A stretch of 64,000 nucleotides of DNA from Pseudomonadota bacterium. GTDB lineage: Bacteria; Pseudomonadota; Gammaproteobacteria; Xanthomonadales; Xanthomonadaceae. The notes beneath the pieces are model-generated. The model was not told the origin of the DNA. It saw only the letters and a list, made by a program, of their open reading frames with translations, and made no database searches. The stretch spans positions 1-64,000 of the forward strand of contig JAEWJB010000178.1 of assembly GCA_023386795.1 (NCBI GenBank), read 5' to 3'. Each line of letters begins with the position of its first letter. Position 1 is the stretch's first letter. Shown in pieces: positions 34,723 through 43,872 of this stretch. Both the position numbers and the translations under genes were made by a program.

Positions 34723-35334
34723 ATGCAGAAAGTCATTTCCGCACCGCGCATGGCGGAGGCCACGTTGCACGACGGCGGCGCCTGGCGCGCATCGTTCGCG
34801 TTGGCGCTGGTCACCTTGCTCGGCTTCGGCTTCGCCTATTCGGCAGCGGGTACGCTCGTCGCCGGCGCCGTGTTCCCGGCGCAAGCCGCCGGTTCGCTGG
34901 TCCAGGAGCGCGGCCGCGTCATCGGTTCGGCCCTGGTCGCCCAGCCTTTCAGCGACGCACGCTACTTCCAGCCGCGTCCTTCGGCCGCCAAGTACGACCC
35001 GATGTCCGCCGCCGGCAGCAACCAGGCGCGCTCCAACCCGGAGCTGATCGAGCGCATCGACCAGACGCGCGCCGCGGTCGCCAAGCGCGAGGGCATTGAT
35101 CCCGCGCAGGTGCCTTCGGACCTGCTGACCCAGTCCGGCAGCGGCCTGGACCCCGACATCACGCCGGCCGCGGCCGCGTTGCAGGTGCGCCGCGTCGCGG
35201 CCGCCCGCGGCCTGCCCGAAGCGCGGGTAGCCGAACTGCTGCGCCAGCATGTGCAGCCGCGCCAGTTCGGCGTGTTCGGGCAGCCGCGGGTGAACGTCCT
35301 GCAGCTCAACCTGGCGCTGGACCAGTGGCGATGA
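34723..35334 (+). CDS. kdpC: Potassium-transporting ATPase, KdpC subunit
   Basis: KdpC (203 residues) joins KdpA and KdpB and helps high-affinity potassium binding. One N-terminal membrane helix (ALVTLLGFGFAYSAAGTLVAGAVFP) anchors it; the periplasmic part has GSALVAQPFSDARYFQPRPSA, the family signature, and SGSGLDPDITPAAAALQVRRVA and ARGLPEARVAELLRQHV. GAGGAA lies upstream of the ATG. It is 10 bp after kdpB. Confidence 0.96.
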   Translation: MQKVISAPRMAEATLHDGGAWRASFALALVTLLGFGFAYSAAGTLVAGAVFPAQAAGSLVQERGRVIGSALVAQPFSDARYFQPRPSAAKYDPMSAAGSNQARSNPELIERIDQTRAAVAKREGIDPAQVPSDLLTQSGSGLDPDITPAAAALQVRRVAAARGLPEARVAELLRQHVQPRQFGVFGQPRVNVLQLNLALDQWR

Positions 35335-35367
35335 GGGTGACCCTCGCCGGCTTGCCCGGCGCTGGGC

Positions 35368-35373
35368 CACAAT
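35368..35373 (+). promoter_or_regulatory. -10-like box of kdpD, 7 nt from the start codon
   Basis: CACAAT lies seven bases before the kdpD ATG in the 46-bp gap after kdpC. It may drive a separate, leaderless kdpDE transcript, so that the sensor is made even when kdpFABC is off. No clear -35 is seen. Confidence 0.35.
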
Positions 35374-35380
35374 CGCCGGC

Positions 35381-38044
35381 ATGAGCGACGCGCGCACGCA
35401 ACAGGCCGATGCCCTCATCGGCGAACTGCAACGCGAACACGGTGGCCGGCTCACCGTGTTCCTCGGCGCCGCGCCCGGCGTGGGCAAGACCTACGCGATG
35501 CTGTCGCGGGCGCGCGAGCGCCTGCGGCAGGGCGTGGACGTGGTGGCCGGCATCGTCGAGACGCATGGCCGCAGCGAGACCGTCGCGCTGCTGGAGGGGC
35601 TGCCGATATTGCCGCGCCAGCGCATCGAGTACCGCGGGCGCACGCTGGAGGAACTGGATCTCGACGCGTTGCTGGCACGCCGCCCGCAACTGGCGCTGGT
35701 CGACGAACTCGCCCACCGCAACGCCCCCGGCAGCCGCCACGAGCGTCGCTGGCAGGACGTGATCGAACTGCTCGACGCCGGCATCGACGTCTACACCACG
35801 GTCAACATCCAGCACCTGGAAAGCCTCAACGACGTGGTGCTGCGCATCACCGGCGTGCGTGTCTCCGAAACCGTGCCCGACGCGGTATTCGACCGCCTGC
35901 GCGACATCGTGCTGGTCGACCTGCCGCCGCGTGAACTCATCGAGCGCCTGCAGCAGGGCAAGGTCTACCTGCCCGAGCAGGCCACGCAGGCGTTGCAGGC
36001 CTTCTTCTCGCCTTCCAACCTCGCCGCGCTGCGCGAACTGGCGATGCAGACCGCCGCCGATCGCGTGGACAGCGACCTGCGCGATGCGCAGACCGCGCGC
36101 GGCCTGCCCGGCACCGCCGCGCTGCGCAGGCGCGTGGTGGTGGCCATCGACGGCCGCGGCAGTTCGGATTACCTCGTGCGCGTCGCGCGCCGCCTTTCCG
36201 AACGCCGAGACGCGCCATGGACGGTGGTGACGGTGCAGACGCGCACGGTGATGGATGCCGCCTGGCAGCTGGAGATCGATCGCGCCTTCGCACTGGCGCG
36301 TCGGCTGGGCGGTGACACCGCATTGCTGCACGGAAGCAACATCGCCGACGCGCTGCTGGACTTCGCCGCGCAGAGCGGCACGTCCACGCTGGTGCTTGGC
36401 CGCACGCGCGAGCGCCCGCTGGCCCGCATGTTCAACCGCACGCTGACCCAGCGCCTGCTCCAGCGTGGGGCGCACTATGAACTCGTCATCGTCAGCTCGG
36501 CCGATGCGCGCGCACGTTCGCGCCGGCAATCGCGCCAGCCGATGCGCTGGTTGCGCCGCTACGACCTGGCGTACGCGCTGGTCACCGCCGCCGCGGCAGT
36601 CGGCGTGGCGTGGCTGCTGCAGCGCTGGACCGATATCGACGACCTGTCGATGGTGTTCATCGTGGCGGTGGTGCTGGTGGCCTCGCGCACGCGCATGGTG
36701 GCCGCGGTGCTGGCGGCGCTGCTGAGTTTCCTGGCCTACAACTTCTTTTTCATCGAGCCGCGCTTCACCTTCAACATCAGCGCGCGACAGGGCGTGGTGA
36801 CGGTCATCCTGTTCCTCATCGCCGCCCTAGTGGCGGGGCGGCTGGCCTCGCGCTTGCGCATGCAGGTGCTGGCGTTGCGCGCGGCCAACACGCACGCCAA
36901 TGCGCTGCAGGCGCTTGGCCGCCAGCTGAGCACCGCGGCCGACCTGGGCGAAGTGGTGGAGGCGGGGCGGCGCGCCCTGGCCACCGCGCTGGGCGTGGAG
37001 GCGTGGCTGCGGCTGGAACAGCGCGAGAGCGAGGGCGCGATGGTGTTGTCCGCGTTGGACCGCAGCGCCGCCGATTGGGCGCAACGGCACGGCCAGCCGG
37101 CCGGTCGTTTCACCGACACGCTGGCCGGCGCCGATTGCTGGTGCCTGCCGGTACAGCACGAGCGCGGCACGCTCGGGGTGGTGGCGCTGCGCTTCGATGC
37201 CTCCGTGCAGCGCCCGGCGCTGGAGCAGCGGCGCTTGGCCGAGGCGATGGTGGAGGACATCGGCCAGGCCGCGCTGCGCACGCGGCTGGTGGCCGACCTG
37301 CAAAGCGCGCGCGTCAGCGGGGAGACCGAGCGGCTGCGCTCGGCGTTGCTTTCTTCGGTTTCCCATGACCTGCGCTCGCCGCTGGCCTCGATGATCGGCT
37401 CGGCGTCCAGCCTGGCGAGCTACGGCGAGGCGATGGACGCGCAGGACCGGCGCAGCCTGCTCGACACCATCCAGCTGGAAGGCGAGCGCCTGGACCGCTA
37501 TATCCAGAACCTGCTCGACATGACCCGGCTCGGCCACGCCGGGCTGAGCCTCAACCGCGACTGGATCGGCGTGGACGAACTGATCGGTTCGGCCACGCGG
37601 CGCCTGCAGCGCTACCAGCCGGAGGTGAAGCTGGACCTGCACGTCGCGCCCGGGCTGGCGCCGATCTGGGTACACCCGGCGCTGGTGGAACAGGCGATCT
37701 TCAACGTGCTGGAAAACGCGGCGAAATTCTCACCGCCGGGCGAGCCGGTACGCGTATCGGCGGCGCTGCACGAGGGCGCGCTGCGCATCGACATCAGCGA
37801 TCGCGGCCCCGGCATCCCGGAGGACGAGCGCGCACGCATCTTCGACATGTTCTACAGCGTGGAGCGCGGCGACCGCGGCCGCCATGGCACCGGCCTGGGG
37901 CTGACGATCTGCCAGGGCATGATCGGCGCACACGGCGGCAGCGTGGAGGCGCTGGCCGGCGCCGATGGCCGTGGCACCACCATCCGCATTACGCTCCCGC
38001 TGCTGGAGCCGCCGCCTCGGCCGTCCCGGCCGCCCGCAGACTGA
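35381..38044 (+). CDS. kdpD: Osmosensitive potassium-channel sensor histidine kinase KdpD
   Basis: KdpD (887 residues) senses low potassium or salt stress and phosphorylates KdpE. In order: an N-terminal KdpD domain with Walker A (GAAPGVGKTYAML, about residues 27-40) and ALVDELAHRNAPGSRH, a universal-stress-protein-like domain (about 245-370), four membrane helices of the DUF4118 block (about 395-490), a GAF-like domain, and a histidine kinase core with SVSHDLRSPLASM (His662), NVLENAAKFSPPG, DRGPGIPEDE and RHGTGLGLTIC. All catalytic motifs are intact. kdpE follows after 15 bp. Confidence 0.96.
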   Translation: MSDARTQQADALIGELQREHGGRLTVFLGAAPGVGKTYAMLSRARERLRQGVDVVAGIVETHGRSETVALLEGLPILPRQRIEYRGRTLEELDLDALLARRPQLALVDELAHRNAPGSRHERRWQDVIELLDAGIDVYTTVNIQHLESLNDVVLRITGVRVSETVPDAVFDRLRDIVLVDLPPRELIERLQQGKVYLPEQATQALQAFFSPSNLAALRELAMQTAADRVDSDLRDAQTARGLPGTAALRRRVVVAIDGRGSSDYLVRVARRLSERRDAPWTVVTVQTRTVMDAAWQLEIDRAFALARRLGGDTALLHGSNIADALLDFAAQSGTSTLVLGRTRERPLARMFNRTLTQRLLQRGAHYELVIVSSADARARSRRQSRQPMRWLRRYDLAYALVTAAAAVGVAWLLQRWTDIDDLSMVFIVAVVLVASRTRMVAAVLAALLSFLAYNFFFIEPRFTFNISARQGVVTVILFLIAALVAGRLASRLRMQVLALRAANTHANALQALGRQLSTAADLGEVVEAGRRALATALGVEAWLRLEQRESEGAMVLSALDRSAADWAQRHGQPAGRFTDTLAGADCWCLPVQHERGTLGVVALRFDASVQRPALEQRRLAEAMVEDIGQAALRTRLVADLQSARVSGETERLRSALLSSVSHDLRSPLASMIGSASSLASYGEAMDAQDRRSLLDTIQLEGERLDRYIQNLLDMTRLGHAGLSLNRDWIGVDELIGSATRRLQRYQPEVKLDLHVAPGLAPIWVHPALVEQAIFNVLENAAKFSPPGEPVRVSAALHEGALRIDISDRGPGIPEDERARIFDMFYSVERGDRGRHGTGLGLTICQGMIGAHGGSVEALAGADGRGTTIRITLPLLEPPPRPSRPPAD

Positions 38045-38059
38045 GAAGCCGCCACGCCC

Positions 38060-38776
38060 GTGTCCCAAGACGCCGCCATCGCCCCGCCGCCGCGCGTACT
38101 CATCATCGACGACGAGCCGCAGATCCGTCGCTTCCTCGACATCAGCCTGCGCGCGCAGGGCTATCGCGTGCTGCAGGCGGGCACGGCGGCCGAGGGGCTG
38201 GCCGAACTGGCCACGCATGGCGCCGACCTGGTGGTGCTTGACCTCGGCCTGCCGGACCGCGACGGCCACGAGGTGCTGCGCGAACTGCGGCAATGGTCGG
38301 CGGTGCCGGTGATCATGCTGACCGTGCGCGCGGGCGAAGCGGAGAAGGTCGCCGCGCTGGATGGCGGCGCGAATGATTACGTCACCAAGCCGTTCGGCGT
38401 GCAGGAACTGATGGCGCGCATCCGCGTGCTGCTGCGGCAGTCCGGCGGGGCGACACCGGAGGAGATCGTGTTCGACGATGGCCGGCTGCACGTGAACCTC
38501 GCGCTGCGCGAGGTGACGCTGGACGGCGAGCCGGCGGGCTTGAGCCGCAAGGAGTACGCGCTGCTGGCGCTGCTGATGCGGCATGCCGGGCGCGTGGTCA
38601 CGCAGCCGCAGCTGCTGCGCGAACTGTGGGGGCCGACGCACGAGGAAGATACGCATTACCTGCGCATCCTGGTGGGCAAGCTGCGGCAGAAATTGCACGA
38701 CGATGCGGCGGCGCCGCGCTACATCGTCACCGAGCCGGGGGTGGGGTTGCGCTTCATTGGGCAGGGGCGCGGGTAG
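38060..38776 (+). CDS. kdpE: Response regulator KdpE
   Basis: KdpE is an OmpR-type activator of the kdp operon. The 238-residue protein has a receiver domain with IIDDEPQIRRFL, phospho-acceptor Asp61 (VVLDLGLPDRDG) and conserved KPFGVQEL, then a winged-helix DNA-binding domain (SRKEYALLALLMRHAGRVVTQPQLLRELWG, YLRILVGKLRQKL). The start is GTG. It is the last gene of the set and is followed by a pair of REP repeats. Confidence 0.96.
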   Translation: MSQDAAIAPPPRVLIIDDEPQIRRFLDISLRAQGYRVLQAGTAAEGLAELATHGADLVVLDLGLPDRDGHEVLRELRQWSAVPVIMLTVRAGEAEKVAALDGGANDYVTKPFGVQELMARIRVLLRQSGGATPEEIVFDDGRLHVNLALREVTLDGEPAGLSRKEYALLALLMRHAGRVVTQPQLLRELWGPTHEEDTHYLRILVGKLRQKLHDDAAAPRYIVTEPGVGLRFIGQGRG

Positions 38777-38809
38777 GCGCACTTTCTTCGGCGATATCGC
38801 GGCGCTTCG

Positions 38810-38831
38810 TCGCGGCTAAAGCCGCTCCTAC
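38810..38831 (-). repeat. GTAG-headed REP-like repeat, copy 2 (inverted)
   Basis: TCGCGGCTAAAGCCGCTCCT followed by AC is the inverse of copy 1 at 20196 (one loop change). It is in the gap between convergent kdpE and the FAD oxidase gene. Together with the copy at 38888 it makes an inverted pair. Confidence 0.8.
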
Positions 38832-38887
38832 AGGAAGGGATAGCGCCTGCGGAGGGTAGAAGGCGCAATGCACCGCGCGCTTCACCT

Positions 38888-38910
38888 GCAGGAGGGGCTT
38901 CAGCCCCGGC
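38888..38910 (+). repeat. REP-like repeat, variant copy 3
   Basis: GCAGGAGGGGCTTCAGCCCC keeps the GxAGGAG head, TTCA loop and mirror arms of copy 1, with G/C swaps that preserve pairing. It faces copy 2 head to head across 56 bp, as in REP doublets (BIME-type). Confidence 0.65.
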
Positions 38911-38915
38911 AGCCC

Positions 38916-40304
38916 TCACCCGTTGAGCGGCGGCAACACCTTTCCCGGGTTGAGAATCCCCGCCGGGTCCAGGGCCGCCTTCACTGCCCGCATCGCCGCC
39001 AGCGTGGCCGCATCGAATGCCTGCGTCATGAAGTCACGCTTGGCCACGCCGATGCCATGTTCGCCCGACAGCGTGCCGCCCAACGCCAGCACGGTCTCGA
39101 AGATCTTAGGCATCGCCGCCTTCGCGCGCGCGGTCTGCGCCGTGTCGGCGTCGTTGTACATGATGTTGACGTGCAGGTTGCCGTTGCCGGCATGGCCGAA
39201 ACACACGATAGGCAGATCCGCCTGCGCCGACAGCGCTTCCATCGCCGACACCAGGTCCGGGATACGCGACACCGGCACCACCACGTCCTCGTTGATCTTG
39301 CCCGGCTTGATCGTGCGCAGCGCCGGCGAGAGCGCCTTGCGCGCGGCCCACAGCCGGTCGCGCGCCACGCCGTCGGCGGCGACATCCAGCGACAGCATGC
39401 CGTCGCCTTCGGCTGCATCGGCCAGCGATTGCAGCGCGTAGGGCAGGGTGTCCTCGTCGCCATCGGCTTCGATCAGCAGCATCGCGCCGGCTTCGGGCAC
39501 GTCGCTGCCGTTGTGGCGCAGCAGGGCGATGGCATGCGCGTCCATGAACTCCAGCATCGCCGGCACCACCGGTTGCGCCATCACGCGCGATACCGCCGCC
39601 GCCGCGCTGCCCGCGTCGCGGTAGAACGCGCGCAGGCCCGCCTGCGCGCCCGGGCGCGGCGTCAGCTTCAGCGTGGCTTCCACGATCAACGCCAGCGTGC
39701 CTTCGCTGCCGACGATCAGGTGGGTGAGGTCATAGCCGGTGGCGTCCTTCGTGTACGGGCCGCCGCAGCGGATGATCTCGCCGCCGCCGGTTACCGCCAC
39801 CAGCCCGAGCACGTTGTCGCGGCTGGCACCGTATTTCACCGCGCGCGGGCCGCCCGCATTGGTGGCGAGGTTGCCCCCGACGCTGCACATCGCCGCACTG
39901 GAGGGGTCCGGCGGCCAGAACAGGCCGTGCGGTGCCAGTGCTTCCTGCAGGTCGCCGTTGAGCACGCCGGGCTGCACGACGGCGCAGCGGTCGGCGGCGC
40001 GGATCTCGACGATGCGATTCATGCGCGCGAACGAGAGCACGACCCCGCCGTTGAACGGCACCGCCGCGCCGGTGGTGGCGGTGCCCGCGCCGCGCGCGAC
40101 CAGCGCCACGCGATGCGCGGCGCAGGCGCGCACGAGCGCGGCCACGTCCTCGGCATCGCGCGGGAACGCCACCGCGTCGGGGAGCGCGAAGCGGCGCGAA
40201 TCGTCCTGGCCGTGTGCCTGGCGGGTGGGTTCGTCGGTGCGCCAGCGCTCCGGGCCGAGCAGGGCGGAGACGGCGTCGAGGAAAGCGGCGGGCAGCGTGG
40301 TCAT
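38916..40304 (-). CDS. FAD-linked oxidase (glycolate oxidase GlcD / D-lactate dehydrogenase type)
   Basis: This 462-residue flavoenzyme oxidises a 2-hydroxy acid. The N-terminal part has the VAO-type FAD-binding domain (VALVARGAGTATTGAAVPFNGGVVLSF, CSVGGNLATNAGGPRAVKYGASRDNVLGL, DATGYDLTHLIVGSEGTLALI). The C-terminal part has the substrate cap with FGHAGNGNLHVNI and SGEHGIGVAKRDFM, the histidine-rich signature of the GlcD/D-lactate group. The exact substrate (glycolate, D-lactate or D-2-hydroxyglutarate) cannot be read from the sequence. A TACAAT box six bases before the ATG overlaps the end of the upstream gene. No GlcE/GlcF partners are present. Confidence 0.88.
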   Translation of the reverse strand: MTTLPAAFLDAVSALLGPERWRTDEPTRQAHGQDDSRRFALPDAVAFPRDAEDVAALVRACAAHRVALVARGAGTATTGAAVPFNGGVVLSFARMNRIVEIRAADRCAVVQPGVLNGDLQEALAPHGLFWPPDPSSAAMCSVGGNLATNAGGPRAVKYGASRDNVLGLVAVTGGGEIIRCGGPYTKDATGYDLTHLIVGSEGTLALIVEATLKLTPRPGAQAGLRAFYRDAGSAAAAVSRVMAQPVVPAMLEFMDAHAIALLRHNGSDVPEAGAMLLIEADGDEDTLPYALQSLADAAEGDGMLSLDVAADGVARDRLWAARKALSPALRTIKPGKINEDVVVPVSRIPDLVSAMEALSAQADLPIVCFGHAGNGNLHVNIMYNDADTAQTARAKAAMPKIFETVLALGGTLSGEHGIGVAKRDFMTQAFDAATLAAMRAVKAALDPAGILNPGKVLPPLNG

Positions 40305-40308
40305 CGAC

Positions 40309-40851
40309 CTATTGTAGGTGCGTCGATCCGCGAGGCGTGGACTGTATCGCGCGCCAGCCAACCACCGCCAACGCTAGCGGCAGCCACACCCAGCGCAACT
40401 CGGAGAGCAGCGTGCCCAGCCCGCGTGCACTGAAAAAGCCCGCGCCGATGGGCGAGACGAGGATCGGCCGCCACGGCGCGAAGAAGCGCGTCTCGCGCCA
40501 AGGCCAGGCGAGTGCGACGCCGAGGCCGCCGGAGGTCATTGCATCGAGCAGGGGATGCGATGCCGCGCAGATGAATACCCAGGCACCCGCCTGCAAGGCG
40601 CCTGCGCGCAGTGGCCGATGCAGGCTTGCCGCCAGCAACGCGCACAACGCGGCGAACAGCAGTGAATGGCTGGCGCCGCGATGGCCGAAAGCGTCGGCGT
40701 AGGGAATGCGCAGGACAAAGGCGAGCACGTCGGCATCCGGTAGCATGGCCGCGACGATGCCGGCCGCGAGCAACCGCGGCGAAATGCGCCCGCGTTCGCT
40801 GGCTGCCCACAACGCGAGCGGCACGGCGGCATGGGTAAGGATCGAGGGCAT
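40309..40851 (-). CDS. YdjM-like membrane-bound metal-dependent hydrolase
   Basis: This 180-residue protein has about four membrane helices and the histidines of the YdjM/DUF457 family: THAAVPLALW near the N-terminus, PDADVL, HRGASHSLLFA and SHPLLDA. Members are inner-membrane proteins of poorly known function; in E. coli ydjM is a LexA-regulated gene. I start at MPSILTHAAV, since HxxxP near residue 6 is the family opening. It lies 4 bp from yraN on the same strand and 4 bp before the FAD oxidase. Confidence 0.8.
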   Translation of the reverse strand: MPSILTHAAVPLALWAASERGRISPRLLAAGIVAAMLPDADVLAFVLRIPYADAFGHRGASHSLLFAALCALLAASLHRPLRAGALQAGAWVFICAASHPLLDAMTSGGLGVALAWPWRETRFFAPWRPILVSPIGAGFFSARGLGTLLSELRWVWLPLALAVVGWRAIQSTPRGSTHLQ

Positions 40852-40855
40852 GGCG

Positions 40856-41224
40856 TCAGGTATCGTCCGCGCGGAACGCATCGCGCAGCCAGCGCAAGCG
40901 CGGCGGCTCGCCCTCGGCCTCGACCACGTCGAACCGGCACGGCTGCTGCGCCCATTGCGGATGCATCGCTAGGAACAGCTGCGCGGCCATCACCAGCTTG
41001 CGGCGCTTGCGCAGGTCGATGGAGGCCGCGCCGCCACCAAACGTCGCGTCGCGGCGGTAGCGCACTTCGACGAACACCAGCGTGTCGCCGTCGCGCATCA
41101 CCAGATCCAGTTCGCCCCGGCGATAACGCGCGTTGGTCGCGATATCCGACAGCCCGGCGGCGAGCAGGTGCACGCGCGCCGCCGCCTCGACCGTCGCTCC
41201 GCGGGTGCGCCGGTCGATCTTCAA
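40856..41224 (-). CDS. yraN: YraN family protein (UPF0102, endonuclease-like fold)
   Basis: The 122-residue protein has the nuclease-like core NARYRRGELDLVMRDGDTLVFVEVRYRRD, in which Glu, Asp and Glu-x-Arg/Lys mark the Mg-binding site of the PD-(D/E)XK fold. Its function is not known. The start is a TTG; no better ATG lies nearby, and the short distance to the lpoA stop (4 bp) supports coupling. lpoA-yraN neighbourhood is conserved in gammaproteobacteria. Confidence 0.88.
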   Translation of the reverse strand: MKIDRRTRGATVEAAARVHLLAAGLSDIATNARYRRGELDLVMRDGDTLVFVEVRYRRDATFGGGAASIDLRKRRKLVMAAQLFLAMHPQWAQQPCRFDVVEAEGEPPRLRWLRDAFRADDT

Positions 41225-41228
41225 GGGA

Positions 41229-42953
41229 TCAGCGCGAGCCGATGATCGCGTTCGGGCGGCCGCCGCTGAAGGTGGACCACGCAGGCGTGCGCAGGATGTT
41301 GCCGAAGCCGTCCAGGTGCAGCGTGCCGGTGGCGCCGCGCAGGCCGCCTTCGCTGCCGGCGGCCAGCGGCTCCAGGTAGGCGGTGATCAGCCAGGCGTCG
41401 TAGCCGAAGGCGAACAGGCGCGCGGCCGGGCCACGCGCGGTCGGCAGCGTGGCCGCCACGCTGGACGCGCTCGGCAGGCCGGTGACGCCGCTGCTGGTCC
41501 AGCGCTCGCCCGGGAAGGCGATGCCGTCCAGCGCCATGTCTTCTTCGGGTTTGCCGGTGCCCAGCACCAGTTGCGAGCTGCCCACGCGCGGCTTGCCGGC
41601 CAGGCCGGAGAGCGCCAGCTGGGGCGCCAGCGCGCGCGCGGTCGGCCCGCGCACGGCGAGGAACACCGAATCGGCGGCGGCGTAGTTGCGCAGCTGCGCG
41701 GAGACATCGCCCGGTGCTTCGGCCACGCTGATGCTGCCGGCGACCTGGCCGCCGCGCAGGGCCATGCGCTCGCGGAACGCGGCCGCCGCGCGGCGGCCGT
41801 TGTCGTCGCTGCTGGCCACCACCAGCGCGTTGCGCTGACCGTGGGCGAGCAGGTATTCGGCGGCCATGATGCCGTCGTCCTCCGGCGCCAGCGAGAAGCC
41901 GGCGCTGCCGGCCGGCGGCTCGTGCGCGTCGGCGGGCCGGTTCAGCGCCAGCACCGGCACGCTGAGCTGGCGCGCGAACAGCGCGCTCACCTCGTCGCGG
42001 CCCAGCGGGCCGATCACGTAATCGGCGCCGGCGGCCACGGCGCGGTCGTAGGCGGCATTGGCGCCGCCCGGCGTGCCGGCGGTGTCGAGGAACTGGATGT
42101 CCGGGCGGCGGCGCGATTCGGCGTAGTAGGCCGCAAGCAGGCCATCGCGCACGGGGGCGGCGGCGGTGGCGAGGTTGCCGGTGAGCGGCAGCAGCACGGC
42201 CAGCTTGATCGGCGGGCGGTAGCCGTCGCGGTCGGCGGCGGGGCGCTTGCTGATATCGAAGCTGCTCGGCGCGCGGTCGAACGGGCGCGGCAGCGGCAGG
42301 CCGCGGTTGAGCAGCGCGCGGCCGGCGAAGTTGTACAGCGGGTCGCCGGCAGGCAACGCGGTGGCGCGCGCGCGCAGGGTGTTGTCATCGAGCGCGGCGA
42401 GCAGGCGCATGATCTCGCGCTGGTTGTCGCTGCGCGCGGTGCCGGTCAGGCCGGCATCGGCGCGACTGCGCGCCTCGGCCGCTTCCACCGGCTTGCCGGT
42501 GGCTTCCAGCGCCTTGCCGCGCGCCAGGAACCAGCGCGCCTGGTAGGCCGGCGACAGCCCCGGCGCGGATTCGCCCAGGTTCTGCAACGCCTGCGCGGGC
42601 TGGTTGTCGGCCAGCGCGAACTCGCCGGTGAGCAGCTGGTAGCGCGCCTTTTCCTCGCCGCCGAGCTGGCGCGCGGTGACCTGCGCCAGCAGGCTGCGCG
42701 CGCGGGTGGCATCGCCGGCTTCGTTCCAGGCGAACGCCGCATCGGCCAGCAGGCGGCTGCGCTGCGCGCCGCTGGCGGCGAAAGCCTGTGCCTCCAACTG
42801 CTGCGCCGCTTCGCGCGGCTTGCCCTGTTCGAGCAGCGCGAACGACGCCGCCTGCGCGGGCGAAGCCTGCGGGGCGAGGCTGCTGGTGGCGCAGCCGGCG
42901 CATAGCGCCAGCAGCAGGGACAGGGCGGAAATCCGGGCGAAGCGGTTGTTCAT
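41229..42953 (-). CDS. lpoA: Penicillin-binding protein activator LpoA (LppC family)
   Basis: LpoA is an outer-membrane lipoprotein that reaches through the periplasm to activate PBP1A. The N-terminus is a lipoprotein signal with Cys21 (AGC). A TPR-like helical N-domain (about residues 30-240) is followed by a periplasmic-binding-protein-like domain (PPIKLAVLLPLTGNLATAAAPVRDGLLAAYY, DYVIGPLGRDEVSALF, AEYLLAHGQRNALVVASSDD). The length of 574 residues is normal. It is divergent from rsmI, and the shared gap of 82 bp must hold both promoters. Confidence 0.92.
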   Translation of the reverse strand: MNNRFARISALSLLLALCAGCATSSLAPQASPAQAASFALLEQGKPREAAQQLEAQAFAASGAQRSRLLADAAFAWNEAGDATRARSLLAQVTARQLGGEEKARYQLLTGEFALADNQPAQALQNLGESAPGLSPAYQARWFLARGKALEATGKPVEAAEARSRADAGLTGTARSDNQREIMRLLAALDDNTLRARATALPAGDPLYNFAGRALLNRGLPLPRPFDRAPSSFDISKRPAADRDGYRPPIKLAVLLPLTGNLATAAAPVRDGLLAAYYAESRRRPDIQFLDTAGTPGGANAAYDRAVAAGADYVIGPLGRDEVSALFARQLSVPVLALNRPADAHEPPAGSAGFSLAPEDDGIMAAEYLLAHGQRNALVVASSDDNGRRAAAAFRERMALRGGQVAGSISVAEAPGDVSAQLRNYAAADSVFLAVRGPTARALAPQLALSGLAGKPRVGSSQLVLGTGKPEEDMALDGIAFPGERWTSSGVTGLPSASSVAATLPTARGPAARLFAFGYDAWLITAYLEPLAAGSEGGLRGATGTLHLDGFGNILRTPAWSTFSGGRPNAIIGSR

Positions 42954-43035
42954 TTCGGTTCCAGTCGACAGGGCGGACGGAGGCGTGCCGGCGAAAAACG
43001 CTACGATTCTAACCTTGAGCCTGGAAAAACCGCCG

Positions 43036-43863
43036 ATGACTTCCGCAGGAACCCTTCACGTCGTGGCCACGCCGATCGGCAACCTTGGCGACCTGACCCC
43101 GCGTGCGCAGGACACCTTGCGCAACGTGGCGGCGATCTGCGCCGAGGACACCCGCCGCACCGGCCAGCTGCTGGCCCACTTCGGCATCGACAAGCCCCTG
43201 GTGGCGCTGCACGACCACAACGAAGAGGCGCTGTCGCAGCGCATCGTGGCGCGGCTACAGGGCGGCGATTCGCTGGCGCTGGTCAGCGATGCCGGAACCC
43301 CGCTGGTGAGCGACCCGGGTTTCCGCGTGGTGCGCGCCGCGCGCGCGGCGGGCTTGAAGGTGAGCCCGGTGCCGGGGGCGTGCGCGGCGATCGCCGCGCT
43401 CAGCGTGGCCGGCCTGCCGAGCGATCGCTTCGTGTTCGAGGGCTTCCTGCCGGCCAAGGCCGGCGCACGCCGCGAACGCCTGGCCCGGCTGGCCGGCGAG
43501 GCGCGCACGCTGGTGTTCTACGAGTCATCGCATCGCATCGACGAATCGCTGGCCGACATGGCCGCCGCGTTCGGCGCGACGCGCCCGGCGGTGGTCGCGC
43601 GCGAGCTCACCAAATTGTTCGAGACGGTGCTCGACGGCACCCTGGCCGACCTGCTCGCGCAGGTCGAGGCGGACGACAACCAGCGCAAGGGCGAGTTCGT
43701 GGTGATGGTGCAAGGGGCTGGCGAGGATGCCGAGGCCGAGGCGAAGCTGGCCGAGGGCCGGCGCCTGTATGCCAAGCTGGGCGAACACTTGCCGCCGTCC
43801 ACGGCGGCCAAGCTGGCGGCCGAACTGAGCGGCGCGCCGCGCAAGGCGCTCTACGGCAGTTGA
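43036..43863 (+). CDS. rsmI: 16S rRNA (cytidine1402-2'-O)-methyltransferase RsmI
   Basis: RsmI methylates the ribose of C1402 in the decoding site of 16S rRNA. The 275-residue protein has the tetrapyrrole-methylase fold: TLHVVATPIGNLGDLTPRA at the N-terminus, CAEDTRRTGQLL, LVSDAGTPLVSDPGFRVV, SPVPGACAAIAALSVAGLPSDRFVFEGFLP, and FYESSHRI. A longer open frame upstream is the shadow of lpoA. rsmI-lpoA as a divergent pair is typical for gammaproteobacteria. RNase P RNA follows on the other strand. Confidence 0.96.
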   Translation: MTSAGTLHVVATPIGNLGDLTPRAQDTLRNVAAICAEDTRRTGQLLAHFGIDKPLVALHDHNEEALSQRIVARLQGGDSLALVSDAGTPLVSDPGFRVVRAARAAGLKVSPVPGACAAIAALSVAGLPSDRFVFEGFLPAKAGARRERLARLAGEARTLVFYESSHRIDESLADMAAAFGATRPAVVARELTKLFETVLDGTLADLLAQVEADDNQRKGEFVVMVQGAGEDAEAEAKLAEGRRLYAKLGEHLPPSTAAKLAAELSGAPRKALYGS

Positions 43864-43872
43864 GGGAAGAAG

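Noticed and set aside
38776..38915. The kdpE-FAD oxidase gap as an intrinsic terminator pair
   Set aside because: The palindromes match the REP family and have no T-tracts, so they are better described as repeats, though they may still affect mRNA ends.
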